DNA from: Thermodesulfobacteriota bacterium
GTDB taxonomy: Bacteria; Desulfobacterota; WTBG01; CAIYCZ01; CAIRTM01
Assembly: GCA_028278025.1 (NCBI GenBank)
Contig: JANQFE010000138.1
Span: forward strand, 1 to 64,000
Reading direction: 5' to 3'
Length of the DNA: 64,000 nt
Shown here piece after piece: positions 36,708-45,252 of this stretch (position 1 is its first letter; each line of letters starts with the position of its first letter). The translations under genes were made by a program, and so were the position numbers. The notes under the pieces are model-generated. The model made no database searches. It had not been told where the DNA came from and worked only from the letters and a program-made list of their open reading frames with translations.

Positions 36708-38306
36708 ATGCCGATGAATAATTTATGTAAGACATTGCTGCACACGGGGGCCAAACTGCTTTGCAATAATCAAGTGACTACAGGTGCAATTCTTGTATTG
36801 TTAGTTGTTACCTATCTTCCAATAATGAATAACTATTTTTTTGCTGATGATTTTCGCCTCTTAATTGTTGGCGCACAGAAAGGTTTTTCAATCCCGGGTC
36901 TTTTGGTGACGAATGCCGAGCACTGGGTGCCGATACAAAACATGTTATTGGCTTTGTTGTATAAAGTTTTTGGTGCAGATCCTGCGGGATATTACTGGGT
37001 AAATATACTTCTGCATGTAGCCAACACCTATTTGGTCATACTTTTTTTTTCAAAAATTTTTTCCTGCAGGATGCTTGGAGTTATGACAGGAGCTTTGTTT
37101 GGTTTTTGTGCTTCTCACTGGAATGCCTCTACATGGATAACAACGCAAACCCACCTTCTGGCAACATTGTTTTTACTGATTTCAGCTCTGTTGTTTGTTG
37201 AATATATATATAAGAAGCGTTTTCTGTTTTTGCTGCTTTCCTGGATTTCTCATTTTCTCATGCTTTTATCCTATACGGTTGGTTTTGAAGTGCCAATACT
37301 TTTTTTTCTCCTGTTTTGGCTGTTAACATACCGCCGGTTGAGCAAGACATCGATATTATTACGAGGAGTTACATTGGGCTTTTCATATGTCTGTATTATT
37401 ATAATGTATTTTTATTTACGTTCAGTAGTACTGTCAGCAACACCGTATGCCAGTTTGTTTGATTCGCTTGGAGGTGGACAAACGCTACTGACTAAAATAC
37501 CTAAAGCGATGCTTTTTTTCGGGTTCGGGCTGTATTTTAGTTATGTGCGTCCGTTCAGCGGTGCATATTTTTTAGATTTTACTTCGTTTCGTTCATTTCC
37601 ATCATCTGCTGAAATGATTTATGTTGCGGGATTTATTGTGTTTATCATTTTTCTTTTAGACTGGTCACCCCAAGGGATTCGCCGTGACTGGCTGCTCCTT
37701 TTTGTTCTGTTCTGCTGGTTGTGCCTTGAATATTTTCCCTACATACTGGGACGTATGAACTTTGGTTTCAAGCACTTTATTTATGCTTCACGATACCGCT
37801 ACCTGCCGTGTATCCCAGCGGCTGCCTTGATGATAACTGTTTGTAAATCGTTACGACCTTTTCGTGATATACATCAACAAAGCAGCAAAGTATGGGCCAT
37901 ATTTTGCTGTTTTTTGTGCATTATTGTTATAAATATTATTCGATTTGAAACAATAGAACATAAGGTTGATAGGGAGGGAAAAAAATTTGAGAAGGTTACA
38001 GAAGTTTTTCTGGTGGACTTTGCACGTCTTTTGAACACTCATAAGAGAGGTTTCCAGATAATCGACGAACCACTTATAGATATAGATTATCCAGCTGGCT
38101 GGTGTGTGTGGCCAAGCATGATTGCGCAAACTCATTACACTAAGGAAGCTTTACAAAAAGTTGATTTTATCGTTTTTCCAGCAGAAAAATATGCGAACAG
38201 AAGATTGCCAATACATTTAATACACCAGGAAATAAAATACAGAAATCATGAACTTCCGTTGTATGTTGTTAAGAATGGGTACCTGCAACCCTATGAGTCC
38301 CAGTAA
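36708..38306 (+). CDS. GT-C type membrane protein, GT39-like
   Basis: 532 residues and about ten membrane segments. After the first segment comes the loop NNYFFADDFRLLIVGAQKG, where the two aspartates are in the position of the catalytic acid pair of GT-C enzymes, then the loop NAEHWVPIQNMLLALLYKVF. The C-terminus (FVDFARLLNTHKRGFQII region) is a soluble domain. It starts 39 nt after the relic at 35700. The donor is expected to be a lipid-linked sugar; no substrate can be named. Confidence 0.78.
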   Translation: MPMNNLCKTLLHTGAKLLCNNQVTTGAILVLLVVTYLPIMNNYFFADDFRLLIVGAQKGFSIPGLLVTNAEHWVPIQNMLLALLYKVFGADPAGYYWVNILLHVANTYLVILFFSKIFSCRMLGVMTGALFGFCASHWNASTWITTQTHLLATLFLLISALLFVEYIYKKRFLFLLLSWISHFLMLLSYTVGFEVPILFFLLFWLLTYRRLSKTSILLRGVTLGFSYVCIIIMYFYLRSVVLSATPYASLFDSLGGGQTLLTKIPKAMLFFGFGLYFSYVRPFSGAYFLDFTSFRSFPSSAEMIYVAGFIVFIIFLLDWSPQGIRRDWLLLFVLFCWLCLEYFPYILGRMNFGFKHFIYASRYRYLPCIPAAALMITVCKSLRPFRDIHQQSSKVWAIFCCFLCIIVINIIRFETIEHKVDREGKKFEKVTEVFLVDFARLLNTHKRGFQIIDEPLIDIDYPAGWCVWPSMIAQTHYTKEALQKVDFIVFPAEKYANRRLPIHLIHQEIKYRNHELPLYVVKNGYLQPYESQ

Positions 38307-38335
38307 GAAAAATGTTAGACTGAATACTCAACAGT

Positions 38336-39991
38336 TTACATAAAATTTTTATATACAGAGGGTGCCGGTATAATAAACCATTTATTGTTTTGAACAATTG
38401 CATCGATGTCCGCACTTCTGGTTAGATAAAATGCAGCCAAAGAATATCGTTCATTTACGGGAATTATAACGATTTGGGAGTCTGGGGGAATATACTCTTT
38501 AATGCGGACATTCAGAATAATATTTCGCATGGTCCGGGCATGTTTTTCTAAGGGGATGGGAACAGGATTGCTTACTACCGCAAGAGGTCCAATAACAAAA
38601 TTAACGTTGCGACTTTTTAAATAATTCAAAGTTGCCGTTTTTTGATGTCCCGGTGCGCCGCCGGCACGTTTGATACCTTTCCGAGCTATCCACTTATCAT
38701 TTAGTCCCAATGCATCAATTGTTTTTAAACCAGAGTAATAAGGAATTGCACCTGCTGCAGTGGTTGCGATGGTAACCTGAGGGCTTTTTTTGAATGCATG
38801 CCTAAGCGCTTTTCCGATCTCACACCAATTGATATTTTTGTCGCTAACCTCTCTATGGAGATCTTCTATTGTGTGCATGAAACGTTTATTAATATAATTT
38901 CCAAAACCCACTGAATGGTTAGCCGAACCTGCTATCAGCAGAACCACAAGGCATGCTTGAAATATTTTTTGTTTGCAACAGAAAAATATCAACCAGACTA
39001 TTAGGATAAATAACATCGGCATAATAGGCACCATAAATCTGAATTCCATAAAATCACCACCAATTTTCACAATATACAGTACCCATAGTCCAGTAAGAAC
39101 CAAGCAGATTACAACAGCTGCATTGCTTTGCCTTAGCAAAGTTCTTATTTTGATAAACCCCAGGAATAAAAACGGAAACATCACATAGGAATAAATAAAT
39201 GTCGATATGAATGACAGACCTCGCATGAAGTTGTTTCCCTGGGCAGAGACCTTAGCATAGAAGGTGTTGGGAAGAATTTCTCCGTAATATGATAATTTCC
39301 ATAACAACCAGGTTCCAGTGATTGCTATAAGTGGTGCCCAAAGTAAAAAAAACTTGTAATACTTGACAGGAGCTTCTGTTTTTTCTTTATATAAGCAAAA
39401 CAACGCGACCGGTAGCACGGTGATTACCAACAATACTGAGTCGAGTCTCGTCAAAACAGCCGCACTCAATAAAAGGGAGAGCAGAACCAGCATATGGGGC
39501 TTCCAGAAGTTATGGTAGAAAGAAAACAAAAGTATATACAGAGAAGTCGTGAACAGACAGCACTGCAGCTGTGTTTCAAGCCCGCCGGTAGCATAGCAGC
39601 TAAAGGTATAATTGGTCCCCAACAGTATGACGGTCAGCAACCCAATTTTTTTAGAGTTGAAGACAAGCCCTGACATTTTATAGGTAATCAGGATAGTAAT
39701 AGCAAAAAATAATATGCTCAGCGTAAAAGAAAATCCTACGGGGTCAAGATCAAGCAGGTGTGGAATGGTTATAAACAAAGTCCAAAGGAAATTTGTATAT
39801 CCCTCTACCCGTTCTCCCGTGTTATATACAAGGCCTCTGCCGTGTGCGAAGTTGTCTGCATATCTAAATGAAATAAAAGCATCATCCTGTATGAACCTGT
39901 TAGACCATGCCAGGCAGAGCAGAGCCGTGAATGTAACAAAAACCAGTAGATTCCATCGGTACGTTCTACGGGACGAAGGCTTGTTGATCAT
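38336..39991 (-). CDS. GT-C type glycosyltransferase-like protein (AftB-like N-terminus)
   Basis: 551 residues from the ATG at 39991, chosen because AAAGGG lies 7 nt before it. The frame is open to 40300, but that part overlaps hairpin DNA and does not look coding. After one segment comes FIQDDAFISFRYADNFAHGR, then TGERVEGYTNFLWTLF; the acid pair and the ERVEGYTNFLW word also mark the gene at 41675 and resemble arabinofuranosyltransferase AftB-type enzymes. The C-terminal soluble domain carries PYYSGLKTIDALGLNDKWIA. It is convergent with the gene at 36708 and divergent from the SGNH gene at 40295. Confidence 0.82.
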   Translation of the reverse strand: MINKPSSRRTYRWNLLVFVTFTALLCLAWSNRFIQDDAFISFRYADNFAHGRGLVYNTGERVEGYTNFLWTLFITIPHLLDLDPVGFSFTLSILFFAITILITYKMSGLVFNSKKIGLLTVILLGTNYTFSCYATGGLETQLQCCLFTTSLYILLFSFYHNFWKPHMLVLLSLLLSAAVLTRLDSVLLVITVLPVALFCLYKEKTEAPVKYYKFFLLWAPLIAITGTWLLWKLSYYGEILPNTFYAKVSAQGNNFMRGLSFISTFIYSYVMFPFLFLGFIKIRTLLRQSNAAVVICLVLTGLWVLYIVKIGGDFMEFRFMVPIMPMLFILIVWLIFFCCKQKIFQACLVVLLIAGSANHSVGFGNYINKRFMHTIEDLHREVSDKNINWCEIGKALRHAFKKSPQVTIATTAAGAIPYYSGLKTIDALGLNDKWIARKGIKRAGGAPGHQKTATLNYLKSRNVNFVIGPLAVVSNPVPIPLEKHARTMRNIILNVRIKEYIPPDSQIVIIPVNERYSLAAFYLTRSADIDAIVQNNKWFIIPAPSVYKNFM

Positions 39992-40032
39992 TGCAAACCC
40001 TTTTGATAATAAGCAGCATTGAATTGAACTAT

Positions 40033-40170
40033 CACCAGCTAGAAGCTGGTGGATTGGTTCCCGACCAAAGTCGGCTAAAGGAAAAACAACATACCTCTGA
40101 AATTCGCACGAGGGGTATGTTTTTTTATAGCACCTTCGGTGCTTACTCAAGTCTTCGCCTACAGGCGAGG
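40033..40170. mobile_element. Multi-hairpin small element, IS200/IS605-type end or MITE-like
   Basis: Five hairpins follow one another in about 140 nt: CACCAGCT/AGCTGGTG (40033-40051), CCGAC/GTCGG (40061-40074), ACATACC-TC/GAGGGGTATGT (40089-40120, ending in seven T), AGCACC/GGTGCT (40129-40143) and CTTCGCCT/AGGCGAGG (40153-40170). Such palindromes are what IS200/IS605 transposases recognise at the ends of elements, and PATE/MITE derivatives carry them without a transposase. It lies between the divergent genes at 39991 and 40295. No transposase is in the window. The assignment is inference. Confidence 0.55.
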
Positions 40171-40294
40171 GTTTTTCTCCCCGAGTGAGACAATAAAAAT
40201 GAACCGGTTCACATGCCGGAGAGAATTGGAATTGCAATACTCGGCAGTGTATGTTACTTTGTGAACAACAATTATATATAAGTGCAGCCACATA

Positions 40295-41500
40295 ATGCAA
40301 GACACAAATAATAATGTGTTTCGGTTAGTCCGTATTATTTTCTCGGGTTCTTTGCTGTGTTCAATTATATTGCTTGGATACCTTTCATGGATAGAATATA
40401 CATGGTTTTTTGTGCTCGCAGGATTTGTTGTTATTTGTGTGATTTTATTATATATAATGCACGGCCTTTATAAGAAAGAGAAATCTATTGAATGGTTTCT
40501 TACCGTTGCTGTTTTTAATATCTTACTTATCGTACCAGAACTGGGTTTACGCTCTATTGATTTTCAGTATGCATATGAGTTCGGTATTCAGTTTGGTTAT
40601 CCAAGAAGAATTAATTTTGTTAACTTCGTACCTGACAGCAAGTTGTTTTGGAAACTGCCGGCATCGGCAGAGGGTGTCAACTCCCTGGGTTTCCCGGGAG
40701 ATGAAATTGACATTCCAAAAAAGGATAAAGTATACAGGATTATTTTCCTCGGTGATTCATGTACAGCCCAGGGATATCCGCACATTGTTGCATCTTTACT
40801 GAAAGAGAATCAGCCATGTCAGGGTGGCGCTTATGAAAGTGTTAATCTTTCCATATCAGGATACAGCTCATATCAGGGGCGTGTCTTAGCAGATTTGTAT
40901 GCTAGTAAGCTTGAGCCGGATCTTATTGTGATTTACTATGGCTGGAATGATCATTGGCTTGCCTATGGTTCAGTTGATTCTGAAAAAAATATTTTTCCGT
41001 TACCGAATAATTTATTAACAATAGCTCTTTCAGCCTATGAAAATATTCGTATCCTGCAGGCCGCCAGAAAAATTATACATATTTTTTCAGTTACCCAGCA
41101 GACAAAGCCTATCAATGAAGTAAGAGTCCCGCTACATCAATACAGGCAAAACCTGACCATGATACATGCTATATTTCAACGGCAAAATATTCCGGTGATG
41201 TTTATTACCGCTCCGACCGCGCACTATCGTTTGGGCGTTCCCACTCCACTGATCAAACAAAAGTTCGCTCCTGACAAGAAATTTGTTGTTGCACGACATC
41301 GGGAATATAATCAAACTGTTAGAATGGTTGCCGCAGCGACGGGCGCGTTCATTTTGGATTTGGAGGCACAATGTAACAAGATTGAAAATATGCATGAAAT
41401 ATTTAAAAAAGACGGTATTCATTTTACACCTTACGGCTTGGAGTATATAGCACAACAAATTGCAGTATTTATTGAAAAAAATATTTTGCTGAACCTATAA
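40295..41500 (+). CDS. Membrane-anchored SGNH hydrolase-like protein
   Basis: 401 residues. At least three N-terminal membrane segments (residues 8-100) precede an extracytoplasmic SGNH domain. YRIIFLGDSCTAQGYPHIVA holds the GDS catalytic serine block, LIVIYYGWNDHWLAYG the Asn block, and FKKDGIHFTPYGLEYIA the Asp-His pair DGIH. The catalytic serine is in the usual GDS context here, unlike at 34381. In glycan loci such proteins add or remove acyl groups. It is followed on the same strand by the GT-C gene at 41675. Confidence 0.83.
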   Translation: MQDTNNNVFRLVRIIFSGSLLCSIILLGYLSWIEYTWFFVLAGFVVICVILLYIMHGLYKKEKSIEWFLTVAVFNILLIVPELGLRSIDFQYAYEFGIQFGYPRRINFVNFVPDSKLFWKLPASAEGVNSLGFPGDEIDIPKKDKVYRIIFLGDSCTAQGYPHIVASLLKENQPCQGGAYESVNLSISGYSSYQGRVLADLYASKLEPDLIVIYYGWNDHWLAYGSVDSEKNIFPLPNNLLTIALSAYENIRILQAARKIIHIFSVTQQTKPINEVRVPLHQYRQNLTMIHAIFQRQNIPVMFITAPTAHYRLGVPTPLIKQKFAPDKKFVVARHREYNQTVRMVAAATGAFILDLEAQCNKIENMHEIFKKDGIHFTPYGLEYIAQQIAVFIEKNILLNL

Positions 41501-41674
41501 AGTCCATAGAGTTTCTGGAGCACCAGGCCATAGGCAAGCATTGCTCGGTTTCATTATTGCTTTAAGCGGGTAGCTGATAGTGTTCCTCGTATAGAACAGT
41601 TTTTTTCTTATAATGTTCACATGCATCGCTAAGATTTTTTTGCCTCCTTTCATATGGTCGGTTAACTACTCTTT

Positions 41675-43339
41675 ATGTGTATGGTACACGCAATACTTAC
41701 TAAACGCTACAACATACTATTTTTTTTATTACTGGTATTGCTGTTTGTTTTTGAGCTGTCACTGGGACGCTGCCTTCAAGAAGATGCCTTTATTTCATTC
41801 CGCTATGCCCAAAACCTTGTAGAAGGTCACGGCCTGGTATATAACCCCGGGGAGAGGGTAGAGGGATATACTAATTTTTTGTGGACCATGATGATTGCTG
41901 CAGCTATGCAGCGAGGCATTGACCCTATCGATTTTGCCCGCTATGCGGGCATGTTGTGCAGCTTGATACTTGTCCTGGTAGTCTACCTCGTGAGTCATCG
42001 ACATGATACTGTCTGCAACGTGACGGGTGGATTGATCGCAGCCGCTATAGTGGCTGCCAATCCTTCGATTGGTTTTGAAGGAGTTCAGGGAATGGAGACA
42101 ATTTTCTTTTCCCTTCTTGTTACTGCAGGAGTTCTGTTGGGCGTACAGGGCAGGTCAGTAGACGCTGATTTTTCATATAAACATGAATGGAGAATTATCT
42201 GGTCAACGCTGATACTGTTTTTAGCTGCGCTGACCCGTCCGGAAGGGCTGGGTGTTTTCTGTCTGGTGACAATAGCAGCACTGTTGTGGGCGTTCAAACA
42301 TAATCATGCAACATGTCTGCGGTGGGAATGTCTTGTGCTTGTTATGTTTGTGACGCTCTATGCTCCCTATTGGACCTGGAGGTATAATTATTACGGATGG
42401 CTGTTTCCGAACACTTTTTATGCAAAAACAGGTGGCGGTCTATGGCACGTAGTACGCGGCATCAAATACGAATTGCAGTTTTTAGTATATAATCCAGTTA
42501 TCGGCTTTTTGACTTTCTGGGGCATAAGTTGTTTGTTTGCAAACTGGCGGCGGCAACGCAGGCATCGAAAACTTTTGTCAACCAAAAGCGATGTTGCCCC
42601 ACTGGGTTTGATCTCAGGAGGGGTTATTATTGGCTACCTCATATATGTCATCATAATCGGCGGTGATTTTAAACCTAGCTTCCGCTTTATTATCCCTGTA
42701 TTACCATTGTGGGCAGTTATGCTTGATCTTGCTATTTCCCGCTTTGGCTGGCCTTTCTTAAACAGATGTATACGTTTATGTAAATATAATAATTTTTTCA
42801 CGAACACGCAACGCACTCAGACGGTTTTTGCAATGATTTTTCTGGCTGCAGTAGTTTTTAATGCCGGTTTCAGCTTGCCTGCAATCATAAAAAAGATGCA
42901 TGTTGCTGCATGGGATTTAACAGCACGGAAAGCATGTGGCCTGTGGCTTGCGGAGAATGCACCAAAGGGTTCTGTCCTTGCGATACACTCGGCCGGGATC
43001 ATTCCTTTTTATTCAAAACTTTATACGATTGATATGTGGGGAATCAACGATGTGCATATTGCGCACAAAAAAATGCCTAATATGGGGCGTGTGCATCCTG
43101 TTGGTCATGAAAAAAATGATCCTGTATATGTTTTCTCACGAAAACCCACCCATTTTATTGATGAATGGACTTATGTAACCAAGGATTTGCTTCCTTCTGA
43201 AATGCGCTGGTTCAGGTTTAAAAATAAAGATTTTCCTCAAATCCGTAAACGTTACCGTGAACGTAGCGTCCCGCTCATGATTGATGATGGCAGTGGTTTA
43301 CAACGATACTGGTTTAACTTTTTAACCTTAGTTAAGTGA
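41675..43339 (+). CDS. GT-C type glycosyltransferase-like protein (AftB-like N-terminus)
   Basis: 554 residues, about ten membrane segments, no clear ribosome binding site. After the first segment comes CLQEDAFISFRYAQNLVEGH, then YNPGERVEGYTNFLWTMM, shared with the gene at 38336. A later segment holds IGGDFKPSFRFIIPVLPLWA. The C-terminal domain includes GIIPFYSKLYTIDMWGIND. It is a paralogue of the 38336 protein and of the relic at 35700. Expected to transfer a sugar from a polyprenyl-phosphate donor. Confidence 0.82.
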   Translation: MCMVHAILTKRYNILFFLLLVLLFVFELSLGRCLQEDAFISFRYAQNLVEGHGLVYNPGERVEGYTNFLWTMMIAAAMQRGIDPIDFARYAGMLCSLILVLVVYLVSHRHDTVCNVTGGLIAAAIVAANPSIGFEGVQGMETIFFSLLVTAGVLLGVQGRSVDADFSYKHEWRIIWSTLILFLAALTRPEGLGVFCLVTIAALLWAFKHNHATCLRWECLVLVMFVTLYAPYWTWRYNYYGWLFPNTFYAKTGGGLWHVVRGIKYELQFLVYNPVIGFLTFWGISCLFANWRRQRRHRKLLSTKSDVAPLGLISGGVIIGYLIYVIIIGGDFKPSFRFIIPVLPLWAVMLDLAISRFGWPFLNRCIRLCKYNNFFTNTQRTQTVFAMIFLAAVVFNAGFSLPAIIKKMHVAAWDLTARKACGLWLAENAPKGSVLAIHSAGIIPFYSKLYTIDMWGINDVHIAHKKMPNMGRVHPVGHEKNDPVYVFSRKPTHFIDEWTYVTKDLLPSEMRWFRFKNKDFPQIRKRYRERSVPLMIDDGSGLQRYWFNFLTLVK

Positions 43340-43439
43340 GGCAGTAACTGTTAGTTCCCCTAAAAATCAACACGTACATCCAAAACCTGCACTGTTCTGA
43401 TAATATGTGCAACCATCTTTCAGGTCAAAGACAGCCAAT

Positions 43440-44147
43440 TTATGAGCATACAGAGGAGGAATGCCGGTTTATACTTTCTGCTAAATACACAATATGAGGG
43501 TAAGGCAGCCAATCCGTAATAGGGAATGTATCAACCCGATCGAATAATTGTTGTAATGTCGATAAAAATTTATTCTCATCCCAATACCACATATTGTATG
43601 ATCGTGTAACCAGAACATCCATTGCCCAGGTAAATGCCAGCTTCAGCGATGGATGAGTAGTCACATCCTTAATAATTAACCTGCCATCCGGTGCCAGGTG
43701 CAGGGCACAGTTTTTAAGCAAGGCATATTTTGAATCGTCTGTAATATGGTGGAGAAGGTCAACCATCATAATTGCATCAAATTGTTCATCAAGTTTCATG
43801 GTGCATGCATCTTGACAATGAAACGTGATGTTGTTGAGACCCAGTCGCCGGGCCGCACGTGAGGCCATATCTATGCGTCTTGGATTGAGGTCGTATCCGT
43901 AATATCTGATCTGGGGATATAGCGAAGAAAAATAACAGCCCAGCAGACCAAAGCCGCAGCCTACATCTAACACCTTACGCTTGCCGCGCAGACACAGGGC
44001 AATAATATGTAAGATGTTTATGTTAATAATTGTGAACCGAACCTTGCAGTAAGCGCGAATTATCGTTGAATCATAAGATTCAATAATTCGGGTTAGAAAA
44101 CGTTTATAATCATGGGGATGCGGTATCCCGCCAGGTTTTAAGTCCAT
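43440..44147 (-). CDS. SAM-dependent methyltransferase
   Basis: 235 residues. The SAM motif is VLDVGCGFGLLGCYFSS near residues 59-75, with the DxxxxRIDMASRAAR acidic motif, VDLLHHITDDSKYALL and LAPDGRLIIKDVTTHPS. Class I methyltransferase with a C-terminal hydrophobic end; probably acts on a lipid or sugar intermediate of the locus. It is convergent with the GT-C gene at 41675. AAGAAGA stands before the ATG. Confidence 0.85.
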   Translation of the reverse strand: MDLKPGGIPHPHDYKRFLTRIIESYDSTIIRAYCKVRFTIININILHIIALCLRGKRKVLDVGCGFGLLGCYFSSLYPQIRYYGYDLNPRRIDMASRAARRLGLNNITFHCQDACTMKLDEQFDAIMMVDLLHHITDDSKYALLKNCALHLAPDGRLIIKDVTTHPSLKLAFTWAMDVLVTRSYNMWYWDENKFLSTLQQLFDRVDTFPITDWLPYPHIVYLAESINRHSSSVCS

Positions 44148-44662
44148 GCAGTATGTCTTCTTTTTTGGAACAGACGCTTAAAGAGATCAGAATAAATACT
44201 TAATCATTTTTTTAACAGATGTGGTTGGCTTTCTTTCTGAAACGAATATAGCAAACAGCGGTATAATGTGCAATGCATACCTGGAGCAATTCTCAAAAAA
44301 CTATGTTCCTGGATTTACGCAAAAGAAGTATTGCTAAAAAAAGTATTTCAGCCCTCTTTTAACCTATAAAGGAGCCATTTTTTCGATTTGTCTATTGGTT
44401 TTATCTTTCCTCTGATATTGTTTAAGTTGTTGCTTAGATGTACCGAATTAATTTTGCAGATAAAAACAATCCATCTGTATAAGACTGCAATGGGAATGTA
44501 AAAATCGTTATAAATTCGTAATTTTTACAGGATTACACCATCATATCAATTGTAAGTTTTGCTGATATTTGCTAAACTCAATACATGTATTACCGAACTA
44601 CATAGATAAGAAACAGTATGATATATGATAAATTTATTTAATTTATAATTGAATTGATTACA
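44148..44662. other. Gene-poor gap containing a gene relic
   Basis: 515 nt. On the minus strand it holds a 59-codon coding remnant (44348-44524), listed separately. The rest is AT rich. A possible promoter for the SxtJ gene is not identifiable. Confidence 0.5.
44348..44524 (-). pseudogene. C-terminal relic of an unidentified gene
   Basis: A 58-codon open frame with no start codon runs from just after a TAA (44525-44527) to TGA 44348-44350. It reads like a true protein end: YNDFYIPIAVLYRWIVFICK, then IKPIDKSKKWLLYRLKEG. It has a hydrophobic segment and a basic tail, as seen at the end of some membrane-associated transferases. The rest of the gene is missing. I cannot name the family. Confidence 0.45.
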
Positions 44663-45079
44663 ATGATTGATGTGACGATTCAGAAAAGCAAGGGTTTTAT
44701 TCCCAAACATATCTCTAAGGAACAGGCCAAGGATACCGGCATGGCAATGGTGCTGATCTGCCTGCTGGTGGGTGTTATCGGTCAGCGACAACAGCTGGTG
44801 ACACTGGCTATCCCTCTTTTGCTTCTCAACATGATCTGGCCCAGCGCCTATAAGCCTGTTGCAAAGCTATGGCTGGGGCTTTCCCATCTGCTGGGAACCG
44901 TAATGTCAAAGCTGATTTTGTCCATACTTTTTTTTGTGCTGGTAACACCGGTAGGCCTGTTGCGGCGGGTGCTGGGTAGAGATACACTCCAGCTAAAAAA
45001 ATGGAAAAAGGATCACTCATCGGTATTCAGGATACGTGAACACACCTATACATCTGAAGATATTAGGCAACCATTTTAA
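44663..45079 (+). CDS. SxtJ-like membrane protein
   Basis: About 138 residues from ATG 44663 (a TTG at 44654 is possible). Two membrane segments (GMAMVLICLLVGVIG, LVTLAIPLLLLNMIWPS) and a third (LSILFFVLVTPVGLLRRVLG) precede a basic tail. The size, topology and position just before a DUF5989 gene and a carbamoyltransferase match the SxtJ-type proteins found next to carbamoyltransferases. Its function is not known. The DUF5989 gene begins 12 nt after its stop. Confidence 0.75.
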   Translation: MIDVTIQKSKGFIPKHISKEQAKDTGMAMVLICLLVGVIGQRQQLVTLAIPLLLLNMIWPSAYKPVAKLWLGLSHLLGTVMSKLILSILFFVLVTPVGLLRRVLGRDTLQLKKWKKDHSSVFRIREHTYTSEDIRQPF

Positions 45080-45091
45080 CAGGAGAAAATG

Positions 45092-45241
45092 ATGGAATTT
45101 CTGCGTGATTTATGGGGATTTTTAAGGGTTCGAAAGAAGTTCTGGCTGCTGCCGATTATACTGACGCTGCTGCTGTTCGGGGTTTTAATTGTTCTGACCA
45201 GCGGTACTGCCGTAGCACCCTTTATTTACACGATTTTTTAA
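45092..45241 (+). CDS. DUF5989-family small membrane protein
   Basis: 49 residues: AGGAG lies 6 nt before the ATG at 45092. The sequence MEFLRDLWGFLRVRKKFWLL followed by a membrane segment (PIILTLLLFGVLIVLTSG) and AVAPFIYTIF is the typical DUF5989 pattern. These very small proteins accompany SxtJ and carbamoyltransferase genes. They probably form a membrane partner for the enzyme; no activity is known. The next gene begins 11 nt after the stop. Confidence 0.85.
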   Translation: MEFLRDLWGFLRVRKKFWLLPIILTLLLFGVLIVLTSGTAVAPFIYTIF

Positions 45242-45252
45242 ATGAGAACATT

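Noticed and set aside
39992..40300. N-terminal extension of the GT-C gene at 38336 to 40300
   Set aside because: The extra 103 codons lie over the five-hairpin element, have odd composition, and a good ribosome binding site precedes the ATG at 39991.
45112..45252. 47-codon upstream extension of the carbamoyltransferase
   Set aside because: It overlaps the DUF5989 gene in another frame, and family members begin at the AILGISAYYHDSAAALL segment.
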